NCBI RefSeq assembly: GCF_025024155.1
Contig: NW_026251713.1
Location: 620,001 to 684,000 of the forward strand
Reading direction: 5' to 3'
Source: Gamsiella multidivaricata
Taxonomy: Eukaryota > Mortierellomycota > Mortierellomycetes > Mortierellales > Mortierellaceae
Length of the DNA stretch: 64,000 nt
Part shown: piece by piece, positions 32,724 to 44,222 of the stretch
Position numbering within the stretch: position 1 is the first letter of the stretch
Layout: each line of letters begins with the position of its first letter
The notes under the pieces: generated by a model
What the model saw: only the letters and a program-made list of their open reading frames with translations
Told to the model about the DNA's origin: nothing
Database searches by the model: none
Position numbers and translations under genes: made by a program

Positions 32724-32903
32724 CTAGCGAATGAAAGGACCGGTAGCAGCATCGCCCATGGTCTTGTAGAGGATCTTCTCAAGTGCTTGTTCCTTGGTCA
32801 TCTTGTTGGCAGGACGCTGCTCGTGCATCGAAGAGCGAGGGGTAACAGCGGGAGAGGCAATGACCGAGGCAGACTGGTTCTTGGAGGGCTTGAAAAGTGC
32901 CAT
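32724..32903 (-). CDS. 59-residue small protein, family copy 1 (divergent pair A, left)
   Basis: Intronless, ATG 32903 to TAG 32724. It begins MALFKPSKNQSASVIASPAV, followed by TPRSSMHEQRP, then NKMTKEQALEKILYKTMGDA and a tail ATGPFIR. It differs from the near-identical copies 2, 3, 6 and 7 at several N-terminal residues (KP for KS, SVIASPAV for SASVSPAA). There is no signal peptide or membrane segment. A basic, Ser/Thr-rich N-terminal half with TPRxS (phosphorylatable, inference) precedes an amphipathic helix. Function unknown. It is divergent from copy 2 over a 739-bp shared promoter, with a TTTTTATA (TATAAAAA on -) box at 33076-33083. Confidence 0.78.
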   Translation of the reverse strand: MALFKPSKNQSASVIASPAVTPRSSMHEQRPANKMTKEQALEKILYKTMGDAATGPFIR

Positions 32904-33642
32904 AGTTATCGAGCGTGTGTGTTTGTGTGTGTAGTAGGTGGTATTACTTGGTTGTCGGCTGGTTACTTGGGTGGCAGTTGGTTGGTTAGTTGGTCGATTG
33001 GTTTGAGTGGTGGTTGTTGCTGTGAGCGGTTGTTGCTGTGAGTGAAAAAACTAAATGTAGAGGGGCAACGGATCCTTTTTATACTGCTGTCCCCTTCCAG
33101 TGTTCTATTCTTGGCGCGCCATTCCTACCTTCTTTGCGGAGTCAAGCGGAGCATGGACCACCTCGTTATGTCTGGAAGAGTCGACCTCGAAGAGTCGACC
33201 TCGGATGTCATCTTCCACGGAGAACGTTGCCAAGGAGGAGAACGAAATAAAATAAAAAAACGCGCACAGTGTTGGCTGACCTTGAAAATGCTTAATTTTG
33301 CCGCATGACATCATGTACCTGAATAATCCATTCGCGACAAATATGGACGGCATGGTTTTGATTTCCATCCATGGCAATCATTAACGGCGGTTTACTGGCT
33401 TGGTTGGCATCCTAGCCAAGCATGCCGAGCATCGTTCAGGTCGCTTTGTCGCGGTCCAGGATGAGAAGCCGCGTATAAATACACTCGAGGTGTAGCTTGT
33501 TTCCCTCCTCTCTTTATCAATCGGACAAAACGCATCCAAGCAACCAGTATTTAAGCAACCACATTACTCAAACACTCCCGCACACACACACATACACACA
33601 CACACACACAAACACACATACTCCCACATACACTCGATAGCC
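32904..33642. promoter_or_regulatory. bidirectional promoter of small-protein pair A
   Basis: 739 bp between the start codons of copies 1 and 2. It carries TATAAATAC at 33474-33482 (+, toward copy 2) and TATAAAAA on - at 33076-33083 (toward copy 1). It also has a CRE/bZIP-like ATGACATCAT at 33305-33314 and a tandem GAGTCGACCTC at about 33177-33199. The same elements recur in inverted order at 56291-57054, and half of them in the palindrome copy. CA-rich simple sequence (33581-33620) lies in the copy 2 leader. Confidence 0.7.
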
Positions 33643-34886
33643 ATGGCCCTCTTCAAGTCCTCCAAGAACCAGTCCGCCTCAGCCTCGGTCTCCCCCGCTG
33701 CTACTCCTCGTTCTTCGATGCACGAGCAGCGTCCTGCCAACAAGATGACCAAGGAACAGGCACTTGAGAAGATCCTCTACAAGACCATGGGTGATGCTGC
33801 TGCCGGTCCTTTTATCCGCTAATGTAATACGACCAAGGCCATTCAAGCACTCACTCCATACCTATTGCATCCGCTATCCACTATCCACTTGTATAATACC
33901 ACATTAATCCTCAATAAAAATGTCTACAAAACTATGCAACCGACTTTTACGCACTGTGCACAAAGGCTGAAGACTACGTGTTACAAAAAGGGTATCTTCC
34001 CATCCCCTCCATAGCTGTCAACCGCCTCCTCTCTTGCAGGCAGTCCAGCAGCGCCCGATCCGCTGCGTCTGGGTTGAGTACGGGGCCAGGGAAGCCCCTG
34101 TTTGCATGGTCAGCGAGTAACGCACCACACGGACAGTGGTCGGTGTCATAAATGTATCCTTATCCACCGCGTGGAGATCAGCGGTTTTAATATGTGGTGG
34201 ATATCAGCGAAGATCCCTACTAGGAAATACACAGTATGCTGGAAATAAGGAATTAGGGGTATAAGAGGTTCTGTCTTCGAAAAACATATATCCCTGGAGA
34301 GCAGGCGACAAGAAGGTGTCGGGTCCCCTGCCAGCAATGCTGTTAATCTCCAGAGGGGCAGCAGTTCTCACAGGTTCAAACCCTTCAAATGCCCTTTTTG
34401 GTTTCGCACGCCTTGGGCTCCGAAACATGCGAAATGGGACCATCTGTCATGAGTTTCATGCTTCATGCTTTATTTTTTTGTTTTGTTTTCGCACGCTAAA
34501 AGCTCAGGGTCCATTGACGTCCGTGATCAGCAAGGCTAGAGTACAAGTAGTACAAGTGCACATGGGATGAACGGCACAGCACCGTGTATCTCAGCCAAGC
34601 ACACGATGGTGTTTCCGAACAAACATATTGCCCTTATGCACTACCATGTACGAGGCGCAACCTGGTCGTACACGGTCCGTTTGCTCTGCTCAGGCATCGA
34701 CCTTGGCTGGTACACACCCTGCCCTCAAGAATAAGAGGAGCTTTCAATGGTGTTCGCACAATGAGCAGGACACACGTGGGAATGCATTCTTTAGAGACAC
34801 AATAGGTCTATTGGATAGAAAGTACACTGGAGAGAAGATCTATTGGATAGGAAATCTGAGTTTGTCGACTGCGCCTCCTGTGTTTG
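33272..34886 (+). repeat. left arm of 1.6-kb palindrome
   Basis: 1615 bp, matched inverted by 35079-36693 (paired positions sum to 69965). It starts in the middle of the bidirectional promoter of pair A, so only the copy 2 half was duplicated, and includes copy 2 and about 1.06 kb of downstream sequence. I saw single mismatches near both ends (33282/36683 and about 34877/35088); the internal stretches I compared are identical. Confidence 0.92.
33643..33822 (+). CDS. 59-residue small protein, family copy 2 (divergent pair A, right; left palindrome arm)
   Basis: Intronless, ATG 33643 to TAA 33820-33822. MALFKSSKNQSASASVSPAA, then TPRSSMHEQRP, then KMTKEQALEKILYKTMGDAA and AGPFIR. It is identical in protein to copies 3, 6 and 7 as far as I compared. 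TATAAATAC lies 169 nt upstream and an AATAAA at 33913 downstream is a plausible polyadenylation signal. Preservation of the frame in several copies argues that it is a real gene despite its size. Confidence 0.82.
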   Translation: MALFKSSKNQSASASVSPAATPRSSMHEQRPANKMTKEQALEKILYKTMGDAAAGPFIR

Positions 34887-35078
34887 GTCTGCATGCACGA
34901 AAGGTGCACGAGCGACAATGTTACGGACGTGCTCAGGTTCGATGTACGCGTTGTTGCTCTTGCTGCTGGTGTTGTTGCTCTTGCTGCTGCTCTTGCTGAT
35001 ACTCTTGCTGATACTCTTGCTGCTAGCAACGGCAACATGCATCGCTCGAACCTCGAGCACATCCACAGCATCATCGCT
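34887..35078. repeat. palindrome spacer with TTGCTG/ATACTC minisatellite
   Basis: 192 bp between the arms. Its centre (about 34957-35022) is an imperfect array of CTTGCTGCT, GTTGTTG and TTGCTGATACTC units. The outer parts are themselves weakly inverted (GTGCTCAGGTTCGATG against CGAACCTCGAGCAC), suggesting the original fold extended further inward before decaying. Confidence 0.75.
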
Positions 35079-36693
35079 CAAACACAGAAGGCGCAGTCGA
35101 CAAACTCAGATTTCCTATCCAATAGATCTTCTCTCCAGTGTACTTTCTATCCAATAGACCTATTGTGTCTCTAAAGAATGCATTCCCACGTGTGTCCTGC
35201 TCATTGTGCGAACACCATTGAAAGCTCCTCTTATTCTTGAGGGCAGGGTGTGTACCAGCCAAGGTCGATGCCTGAGCAGAGCAAACGGACCGTGTACGAC
35301 CAGGTTGCGCCTCGTACATGGTAGTGCATAAGGGCAATATGTTTGTTCGGAAACACCATCGTGTGCTTGGCTGAGATACACGGTGCTGTGCCGTTCATCC
35401 CATGTGCACTTGTACTACTTGTACTCTAGCCTTGCTGATCACGGACGTCAATGGACCCTGAGCTTTTAGCGTGCGAAAACAAAACAAAAAAATAAAGCAT
35501 GAAGCATGAAACTCATGACAGATGGTCCCATTTCGCATGTTTCGGAGCCCAAGGCGTGCGAAACCAAAAAGGGCATTTGAAGGGTTTGAACCTGTGAGAA
35601 CTGCTGCCCCTCTGGAGATTAACAGCATTGCTGGCAGGGGACCCGACACCTTCTTGTCGCCTGCTCTCCAGGGATATATGTTTTTCGAAGACAGAACCTC
35701 TTATACCCCTAATTCCTTATTTCCAGCATACTGTGTATTTCCTAGTAGGGATCTTCGCTGATATCCACCACATATTAAAACCGCTGATCTCCACGCGGTG
35801 GATAAGGATACATTTATGACACCGACCACTGTCCGTGTGGTGCGTTACTCGCTGACCATGCAAACAGGGGCTTCCCTGGCCCCGTACTCAACCCAGACGC
35901 AGCGGATCGGGCGCTGCTGGACTGCCTGCAAGAGAGGAGGCGGTTGACAGCTATGGAGGGGATGGGAAGATACCCTTTTTGTAACACGTAGTCTTCAGCC
36001 TTTGTGCACAGTGCGTAAAAGTCGGTTGCATAGTTTTGTAGACATTTTTATTGAGGATTAATGTGGTATTATACAAGTGGATAGTGGATAGCGGATGCAA
36101 TAGGTATGGAGTGAGTGCTTGAATGGCCTTGGTCGTATTACATTAGCGGATAAAAGGACCGGCAGCAGCATCACCCATGGTCTTGTAGAGGATCTTCTCA
36201 AGTGCCTGTTCCTTGGTCATCTTGTTGGCAGGACGCTGCTCGTGCATCGAAGAACGAGGAGTAGCAGCGGGGGAGACCGAGGCTGAGGCGGACTGGTTCT
36301 TGGAGGACTTGAAGAGGGCCATGGCTATCGAGTGTATGTGGGAGTATGTGTGTTTGTGTGTGTGTGTGTGTATGTGTGTGTGTGCGGGAGTGTTTGAGTA
36401 ATGTGGTTGCTTAAATACTGGTTGCTTGGATGCGTTTTGTCCGATTGATAAAGAGAGGAGGGAAACAAGCTACACCTCGAGTGTATTTATACGCGGCTTC
36501 TCATCCTGGACCGCGACAAAGCGACCTGAACGATGCTCGGCATGCTTGGCTAGGATGCCAACCAAGCCAGTAAACCGCCGTTAATGATTGCCATGGATGG
36601 AAATCAAAACCATGCCGTCCATATTTGTCGCGAATGGATTATTCAGGTACATGATGTCATGCGGCAAAATTAAGCATTTTCAGGGTCAGCCAA
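35079..36693 (-). repeat. right arm of 1.6-kb palindrome
   Basis: Inverted copy of 33272-34886. Identity stops abruptly after GGTCAGCCAA at 36693, beyond which the second half of the pair A promoter and copy 1 are absent. The junction marks the end of the inverted duplication. Confidence 0.92.
36143..36322 (-). CDS. 59-residue small protein, family copy 3 (right palindrome arm)
   Basis: Mirror image of copy 2 (ATG 36322, stop 36143), with the same predicted protein and the same TATAAATAC on - at 36483-36491. It lacks the partner gene on the other side of the promoter because the palindrome breaks at 36693. An intact frame implies a recent duplication, gene conversion between the arms, or selection. 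Confidence 0.82.
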   Translation of the reverse strand: MALFKSSKNQSASASVSPAATPRSSMHEQRPANKMTKEQALEKILYKTMGDAAAGPFIR

Positions 36694-37687
36694 AGTCCTT
36701 TTATTCACCTTTGATTCTTCTCCGCTGGTTCCTCATCGTTTGCAGTGTAAGATGTCACTACAGACTTCATGTGTAGGTAGAGAACGCCTGTAGACGCGGA
36801 AATTGGCGCTAACCCCACTCTTTCTATGCGCTTCGTTGCCTACGTATTGCTTTGTATTCTACTGATGACAGCCTGTCACTACTAGACTATTGAAGGGGTA
36901 TGCAGCAACATAGAGTCGCTTATGGTAAAGGTCAGCGAGGAGGATTCCTCCGTCGCCCTGGAGCCTACCTTACGCGTTTGGTGAACCTGATTTGGCCTTT
37001 TATGCACACGACGAATACATTTCCTATTCCAATAACGGTGGAAAGGTCATTTGGCACCTCGACGGGTAACTACCTCTGCGAAAGTAAAGCCAAAGGCCAG
37101 TTAATTATGGCCAGCGAGTTCGACTTTAAAGCTGTTGGGAGTTATTGAAAGAGGTACTGGTGAGGATGGAAAAGAGCTGCGAGTTAGAGGAACCATCCGA
37201 GATACTGAAGCGGCAATAATGTTGCGAGGCACTCCGAGAAAATCATTGCGATTCACAAGAAGAACCATCCCAACGTAAAATGCGTTGGATCGGGTCCATC
37301 TTGATCGGCTGCGGGTTGAATACTAGTGTCTGCCCACTTCTATGGTCTAGAAACCGCAATGTATACACGAAGAAGTTATATCCCGCAGCATGTCTACAGC
37401 GCGTAGCGTACTCTTCTGCGTATAGATGTGTCGCTTTTGTAGGAAGTGTATGGAACTACGCCATGGCAGAGCGCGTCGTGATGTACAAGGAATCACTGCT
37501 TTCGATCTCAAGGTAATAGGAGATGACGATTTATTGTCAAGGAAATATATTACAGTGCAGTGGATGATTGCAGGGATGCTTGTGGTGATACTGATGGCTG
37601 GGTTGCCCCTCGGCTCGGTATATGGGTTGTATGAAGTATGGATTCGCCTTGGTCCTGGGTCGTGTCAGTATGTTGGTATACACCCAT
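36694..37687. other. intergenic, no supported gene
   Basis: Unique sequence right of the palindrome. ORFs at 36900-37148 and 37280-37722 on + lack recognisable motifs. Confidence 0.45.
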
Positions 37688-37897
37688 TCAGAGGATGTAA
37701 GGACCGCTCTGGCCTCCAGTGACAGACTTGGAAATTAGGCTGTAGAGCATCTCGGCGTCCTTGATCTGCTTCTGCTGCTTGGCCGTAAGTACAGGGGCAG
37801 TGGGACGCGACTCGTCCATGGAGCCGCGGGGGGTCTGAGCAGGGGTAGGGGCGGCCGAGGCGGTTTTGTTCTTGTTGGACTTTTTGAAAAACTGCAT
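37688..37897 (-). CDS. 69-residue small protein, diverged family copy 4
   Basis: Intronless, ATG 37897. It begins MQFFKKSNKNKTASAAPTPA, followed by QTPRGSMDESRP, then a longer linker, KQQKQIKDAEMLYSLIS and the end GGQSGPYIL. It shares the F-K start, N-x-(T/S)ASA, TPxxTPRxS, the RP dipeptide, a helical Q/K-rich C-half and a GP-aromatic-I end with the 59-residue copies. TATAAATAC on - lies at 38029-38037, 132 nt upstream of the ATG. The in-frame extension upstream (TH-rich) is leader sequence, not protein. Confidence 0.78.
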   Translation of the reverse strand: MQFFKKSNKNKTASAAPTPAQTPRGSMDESRPTAPVLTAKQQKQIKDAEMLYSLISKSVTGGQSGPYIL

Positions 37898-39830
37898 GTT
37901 TGTAAGAGAGAGTGAGAGCGTGTGTCCGTTTGCGTTTGCGTGTGCGTGTGCGTGTGCTGTTTGGTGTGAGGGATTGGTATTGAAGTGTCTGATGTGATGA
38001 ACAAGCGCGCGTCTGGGGTCCATCAGCAGTATTTATATGACTTTTGTAAAGACCATTGCGGAGACCCAGAGTAGCCTGAGAATGAATGGCCTGCCAAAAG
38101 AGGTGGCCGAACAAGTATAGTGCAGAAAGTGGTTGACTGACTAGCTGACTGAATGGCACGGTGGGACCTTTCTCTCTTTGAATCCATTGCATACTCTACG
38201 CGCAGGCCCTTGACCACTGGGTGCTGACTGCCCTGAACTGTATGGCTGTTTGGCTGGACTCGAACATTCGGCCTGATGATGGTAAGGAAAGCAACTCAGA
38301 CCTGCTCCACCCACTGTGGTCTTTGTTTTTTTTATTTGCCAATATGAAGACTGCACGGTCTTAGGGTGCGCTTTCTCGGCGGCGATTGACCGTGGAGACT
38401 GTAGAAAGTTCCTTTTCTGGCGGCAGCTGTGGGGATTGAATGGGGTGGGGTGTGTACGTTGAAAGACTATTGTGTAATCCATGGCCCATCCTGCTGTTAT
38501 CACTTGCGGATTCATTCCTGGCTGTGGGCTGTGAGCAGCACCTTGACCAAAGTGTTAGTCTTTGCTTACCATCCATCGATCCACATTCCCGGAGAGTGCC
38601 ATGTCCTGTAGATAGGACATGTGCGTATGAGAGGACAACTCACCAGTGTTTGTGCTCGACCAGCCGCTTGCGTTGTTTACTCTCACGACTCGCTCATGGG
38701 AATTAAAGAGGGGATACGTACAAAGAAGGAGCCCAGACCGAGCTCCCCAACCCCCGCCAGCATACTGAAATAGAGTGAGGGAGATAAAGAAGATCTCCGA
38801 CTGAAAACACAATAAATAATTCACCGCTGTTAGTGACGGGCAGCAAATGCACTGCGACTAAAGCGCAACGTTGGCAATGGAGCGTGGGATGGTTCCTAAA
38901 TGAGGATCTGATCGCCCCCCAGCGACGCTTCGAAGGCCGCTCTTTGGGCAACCGCAGCGACTAAATATAATTTGGAAGGAGCTGGAAACAGGCCACTCAA
39001 AACCAAATTGCCTCATTACGTTTTTGTTCAAGGTACACACCTCTCTCTCTCCAACACCGCTTTCCCCTTGAGCTTTACCATATACGTGCCATCCGTAACA
39101 ATTCGCTAATCTGCTACAAGCTGGCATTGTCTGAGAGGAACCATCCAGAGCTTTCCACAGTGCTTTGAGTGCCTGGAAGCAAAGGGGTGAGAGAAAGAGA
39201 CGCGAGGGAAAGTACGGTGGGCTGGCCTGCGAGCGGTGTGGTCCTTCTCGTCGTATCTAGTGCAGGGACTATCAGGGTGACAAGCACTATTCCTTGTGCT
39301 GGATCTGATGAAGGCGACGACAGCACAGTGCGTCCTTTGCTGGGAGATGAGAGTACGACGCGACAATAACAAAGGAAAGGAAGACTGGCTGCGCCTGAAA
39401 AGGAACTAGCCGATGGTGGCCTGTCCACGATCTCCATGGCGACACGGTGCCTTCGCTACAATCTAAAGGGATTTACATCTTGCAGCGTTGAGATGGTCCA
39501 GCAGCAGAGGGGAGGAACGCGTGTCTATTCTTTTGGCAAGGAACGGTGTCACGTACAGGAGCAGGAGCATGAATTGGGTGCGTCTCAATCTAGGCTCCGC
39601 ACGGTTCAAGTCCAGGCTCGGCGGTTCGTTCTCAGCTCGCGAAGTTTTCTCCTCGCAGATCCCCTCTTTTGGCTTCACCCGATCCCCTTGTCCTGCAGGT
39701 ATAAATACTACCTGGTCATTGCGCTATTCCTCCTCTTTCTTCATTCACTCAGCATAAACGCATCGACTCTACAACAAATCAAAGCATTACCACCAATCCT
39801 TTAATCCTCAACCAATAACAACGAAACAAA
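37898..39830. other. divergent intergenic region between small-protein copies 4 and 5
   Basis: 1.9 kb. TATAAATAC elements lie at both ends (38029-38037 on -, 39700-39708 on +). ORFs of 60-124 codons on either strand overlap and lack motifs. A GTTCGAGTCC-like word on - near 38258 is not part of a foldable tRNA. Confidence 0.5.
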
Positions 39831-40046
39831 ATGACTTTCTTCAAGATCTCGGCCTCCAAGAAGAACAAGACTGCCTCGGCTGCCAACACGCCCTCGCAGA
39901 CCCCCCGTACCTCGGTCCAGCTCAACCCCTCGGACGTCGCAGCCGTCAACAAGAATGCGCTCCTCTCGCAGGACCAAGCCCTGGAGATGCTGTTCCAGAA
40001 GGCCAGCATGAGCCACATGCAGGCCCTGTCCATGGCCAGGATGTAG
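39831..40046 (+). CDS. 71-residue small protein, diverged family copy 5
   Basis: Intronless, ATG 39831 to TAG 40044-40046. MTFFKISASKKNKTASAANT, then PSQTPRTSVQL, then LLSQDQALEMLFQKASMSHM and a short tail ending MARM. It keeps the FFK start, KNKTASAA, TPxQTPRxS and the QALEMLFQK helix that corresponds to QALEKILYK in the 59-residue copies. TATAAATAC is at 39700-39708, 131 nt upstream, and AATAAA at 40200 downstream. It is divergent from copy 4. Confidence 0.8.
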   Translation: MTFFKISASKKNKTASAANTPSQTPRTSVQLNPSDVAAVNKNALLSQDQALEMLFQKASMSHMQALSMARM

Positions 40047-41228
40047 ACCCATGTGTGCTCGTACAAGCAAAGCTTGTCCTCACAGCGGCTCCTCCGGTAT
40101 CTTGATCCGATGAGGACACTCAGCCATATCAAGAACACCACATACCCTTCTCATCCAGCATTGCCCCTCTTCACTGTACCATACTTGCATTTTTCAACCT
40201 AATAAACTAGCGTTCCACCATACCCATTCGCAGCATTAATGTATTTCAATGCAGCCCATTCATCGAGGCAGTGCGAAGAAGCAGCATGAAGTTGCTCTTG
40301 AAACGTTCCACCCAATTAAGCATGCTTCAGCCCACAAAGCGCAACGGCACAACTGTCTTCCGTGTACTTTTGATTGGGTTCACACCGCCACAGCCCAGCC
40401 TGCCATGTTTCGTGATGAAAATAGAAAACAGAGAACACGGTTGAACATAAGGGCGAAGACCATGGCTGTTTTATTTGGATTGCAAAGTCCAATTGACCGA
40501 AAGAGCACTTTTCTATCGCAAAGCATTGCCATCGTAGATCAATGGCTCGTACGAAGTATGCACAGGAAATTATCGTCGATTGATAGAAGGTCGACAAGAT
40601 CCCTCGTAGGAGCAGCAGTAGTCCAGTGGCGGCAAACATACACACAAGTTTTCTTAAGCAAGCCGACAAACGCACGCATAGTGAGTCCCGTGAGAACAAC
40701 TTAGCGACAACAAGGCCAGGAGCAGGAATAAAGAGGGCTGCATGACTGTCTGCAGACGCTAAAAAAAATAGCTACACACAGCCAAGATGGCGCGACTGCG
40801 AAAATGTGGACCAAGAAGTAATGCCGAGAGCGAGGGCGCGAAGAGGACGGTGTATGCAAAGAGCGCCAGTGAGTTCGAGTTGTCGTCACCGGAAGGAAGG
40901 CGGGGCGGGGCGGGCCTGTCAGCAACAGGCACAACATTGTTGAGAGCGACCGAGAAATCAAAAGAAATTGGCTTGGCATTCATATTTCCAGTCAAGCCAA
41001 GAAGGATGACCGATCTCTATTAGTCTCCCTCCTGCGCCCTGTATGAGTTTGCTCGTCTATTTCTTCACCTCGCCTTTGCTCCTTCTTGTTCATCTCATTC
41101 CCGAAAGCACACTTCATTCATATATCGTATAAACACCGACTCCCTTCATCCACACTGTCCACTCCTGCTCCCCTTTCCTTCCCCGCCCTCGCCCCTGTTG
41201 CTCATTCCCCAACGAACAACGATCATCA
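40047..41228. other. intergenic; 3' side of copy 5 and PacC gene leader
   Basis: ORFs at 40249-40704 (+) and 40316-40979 (-) overlap each other and have no motif. The last about 150 bp before 41229 is C/T-rich, as expected for a fungal leader. Confidence 0.5.
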
Positions 41229-44222
41229 ATGGAAAGCATTCCATCGCCCCAGTCCTTCATCTTCTCGGACGACTATATCTGTCAATGGGACTCCTGCCTC
41301 AAGAACTTTGACGACGCTGAGATGCTATACGAGCATCTCAGGGACGACCATGTCGGCCGCAAGGCACACCACAACCTGTGCTTGACCTGCAAATGGGACA
41401 AGTGCAACGTGCCGACCTTTGCCAAGAGGGATCATATCACATCCCATCTGCGGGTCCATGTGGCCTCGAAGCCATACCAGTGCGAGGTAAGGAATAAAAA
41501 GTATCCTTCTCGAGATATCGTCTTGGCCTCTTGTTCAGCTTCCCATGGGAACCTGCAATTGCTCAACTCAATTGCCCAGTCTGTCTCATGTCATTTTCTG
41601 ACCCCAAGTTTCTTGGCATTTTTCTTTATTGCTGTGCGAAATAGGTTTGTAAAAAAGGTTTCAAGCGACCGCAGGATCTGAAGAAGCACGAAAAGACCCA
41701 TCAGGACCTAGCCACAGAAGCTATCGGCGCCACCACCACCACCAACAGCAATGGCAACGGCAATCTCTCTGCCGTGCCATCCTCTTCTCTATTGCAGCCG
41801 GGCGGGTACGACCCAGGCTATCAGCCGCTCACGCCCCCCTCCTATCTGGATCGCTCGCCTTCCATTCCCGCGTCAACGGCTTCCTCTGCCCATTCGCCTT
41901 ACAATATGCCCATGTCGCCTGCAAGCATGGCCGACTCGACCGAGTCTTGGAACAACCCTGGTCTTGGTAAGTAGCCTGTTCTTTCTCAACATCTGTCTAT
42001 GCAATGATTCCCTTTTGCAGACTGCCTCCTTTTTTTTAATGTTAATGTGCGCAGCATTATGCGTCGCTGGAGTGGAGTTCTAACAATATTTCCTTATTCC
42101 TAATAGCCTCACCCTCATATTCGACCAATTCCGATCTTTACAGCTCGCCAGGACTGCCGGATCTGGATATGGATTTGACCAATAACCAGTCATTTGGGCG
42201 ACCCAACATCGATGTCTCTGGCACGTACTACGGCGCATTTCCACCGGCTTCCACCGGCTACGAGGACATGGTATCGCCTTTGAGTGCCAAGCGCTCGCGC
42301 GAGAGCTATGACGAGGTCCTCTCCGACACGCTGGGCTCATTTGCGATGGAGGTCAAGAAGAAGCGCGTGGATCCTTCATATAATGAAGGTAAGGTTGGCC
42401 AAAAAAAAAAAAAAAAAGGCACACGCCGCCTTTTGTCTCATAGAATGACTCTAAATTTATCTTGTGCTGAATGAATGACCAGTGTGTCAATGTTTAACGA
42501 GGCTGACCATGTTTTGAATTGCCATAATACACGACCGCTTTAGATATGATGGGTCGCTTGAATGCGCTTTCGGCCATCCTGGAAGTCAATCCGATCACCC
42601 CTGATCGCCTTCTCTCGTGCCTGCCTGATGTCAACGATTGGAGTCAGTTCAATCAACTCAACCAGTTTTGCTCGACGCTTTTTGAAGATGTCAGTGGAAA
42701 GGTCTTTGAGCCTCAGGCGTTCGATACCCTCTTTCCAGATTACGATCAAAAGCAGAATCCGATCGCGTTGGATGCAGGATTTGGTATTGATGGACTTGCA
42801 AACTATAATGCTGCGTCTGCCAGTCTCAGCAACAACAGCGCCGTCAACAATAACATGGGCTTCAATGGCGCTTCACAAGGAGAATCGATCTACAGCACGG
42901 TCATTCCTGACGACCCATATCTCCCTACCGCGTCTATGGCTCCCTCAATGACATATGGGTCCACAGGCATGGGATGGGACGGCATGGGAGTCGGCATCCC
43001 GACGCAAGGTGTTGTCAGATCCATGCCCACAAGGGTCGGAATCCAGCAGCCCGTCAACCCATTCGACAACCGCAACATCTCGTCAATGATCAATGCCAGG
43101 AATAGTCGCGCTAAGCCAGACGTGAAGATTGAGCTTAAAGAGGAGATTATTGAGCCCAGGGTCGAGATCAAGGCTGAGCGAAGCTATGCAGACATGAGTA
43201 CTCAGACCAAGGCCAAGGAGAGGCAAGCAGCAGATGGCGGCATGATGACGCTGCAGCGTCCAGCCGAAAAGAAGAAGCAGCAAAGGTCACCATATGAGGG
43301 AATGGATCCAACTCTTCTCATGCTGTCGGCGCCTGCAGTCCCTGACACGCCGTTGCCAGAGCTCGAAAGGAATGTCGAGGATCTGGAACAGGCTGCTGCT
43401 GAGGACAGTACTCGCGGATCGCAGGAATCGGAAGCTGCGGCCGCCTCGACCACGCCGTCGACGCCTACAAGCAAATACGGAGGGTATGTCGAGAAGGCGC
43501 GTGCCAAGCAGGCAGCAGTTGCTGCTGCTGCCGCAGCCACTGCACCTGTAGAGCCGTTGGACCCATTGGAGGCGATGACACGTCAGCTGGCCCAGACGCA
43601 CTTGGATGAGTCCAATGTGAAGATCGTGACCAAACCCGCAACGGTCAAGCCTGTGACTGAGGGCGACATGGAGAGACAAATCAAGGCCGCCAAGGCAAGA
43701 GCGATGTGCTCACAGGATCCTGTCCGCAAACAGCATGCTGAGGTCATCTTGAGTCTTCTCAAGAGCATCGATACCCTGATGGCCGAACACCGCCAAAAGG
43801 TCGCCTTGTACAAGGAAACTCAGGCCAGGCAAGAAGCCGGGTCCATTCGCGGCTCATCCCCCAGTATTTATCCAAGAACCGGTGTCAATGCGCAGAAGCA
43901 GGGACAGATTCGAACCGTTTCCTCATACCTGCCTCGACGCCCGCCTTACCAGTCCTCGCCACTACACCAGGAGCAGTCAGGATCAGATCCGGCCTACAGC
44001 CAATTGCGCTCGAATTTGAACGACAGCCCATCAGCATACGCTTCGGCAAATGCTACTTCATCATCGTCGGACACGCCAGTGTTTTATCCAAGTCCCAACC
44101 TGCAGCAGACGCCGGATGAGGAACCGTTTGAGCTGTCAGAGGAAGAGAGGCGATTTATTGAGGAGGATAACGCCAGGATTGCAGCGGCGCGACAAGAAGC
44201 GGATCGACAGGTTCATGTATAA
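41229..44222 (+). CDS. pacC: PacC/Rim101 C2H2 zinc-finger transcription factor
   Basis: Ambient-pH regulator, normally activated by processing through the Pal/Rim pathway. Exons 41229-41486, 41645-41966, 42107-42388 and 42544-44222 join in phase (846 residues). Three zinc fingers sit at about 19-110: [20 protein letters not shown] with DDHVGRK, then CKWDKC with [13 protein letters not shown], and [19 protein letters not shown], split by intron 1. The [13 protein letters not shown] and [13 protein letters not shown] strings are diagnostic of the family. After that come S/P-rich segments, KRSRESYDE (about 230) and an extended C-terminal region with A-rich and E-rich helices. The start was chosen as the first ATG before the finger exon, with no upstream in-frame ATG needed. 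Acceptors are AAATAG, CTAATAG and CTTTAG. Confidence 0.92.

Noticed and set aside
33581..33620. CA repeat considered as a CRISPR-like or satellite array
   Set aside because: Simple dinucleotide tract in a leader, with no spacers or repeat units; no CRISPR array exists in this window.
34371..34400. GGTTCAAACCC followed by a T run, resembling a tRNA 3' end
   Set aside because: The T-stem does not pair over five bases and no upstream D-arm is present; it lies in the palindrome arm.
34146..35819. Pairs of identical ORFs of 60-123 codons on opposite strands in the palindrome arms
   Set aside because: They are identical only because the arms are inverted copies; apart from the 59-residue gene none has a motif, promoter or family.
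38240..38330. tRNA-like GTTCGAGTCC word on the minus strand
   Set aside because: No acceptor-stem partner, D-arm or anticodon arm can be fitted at the right spacing.
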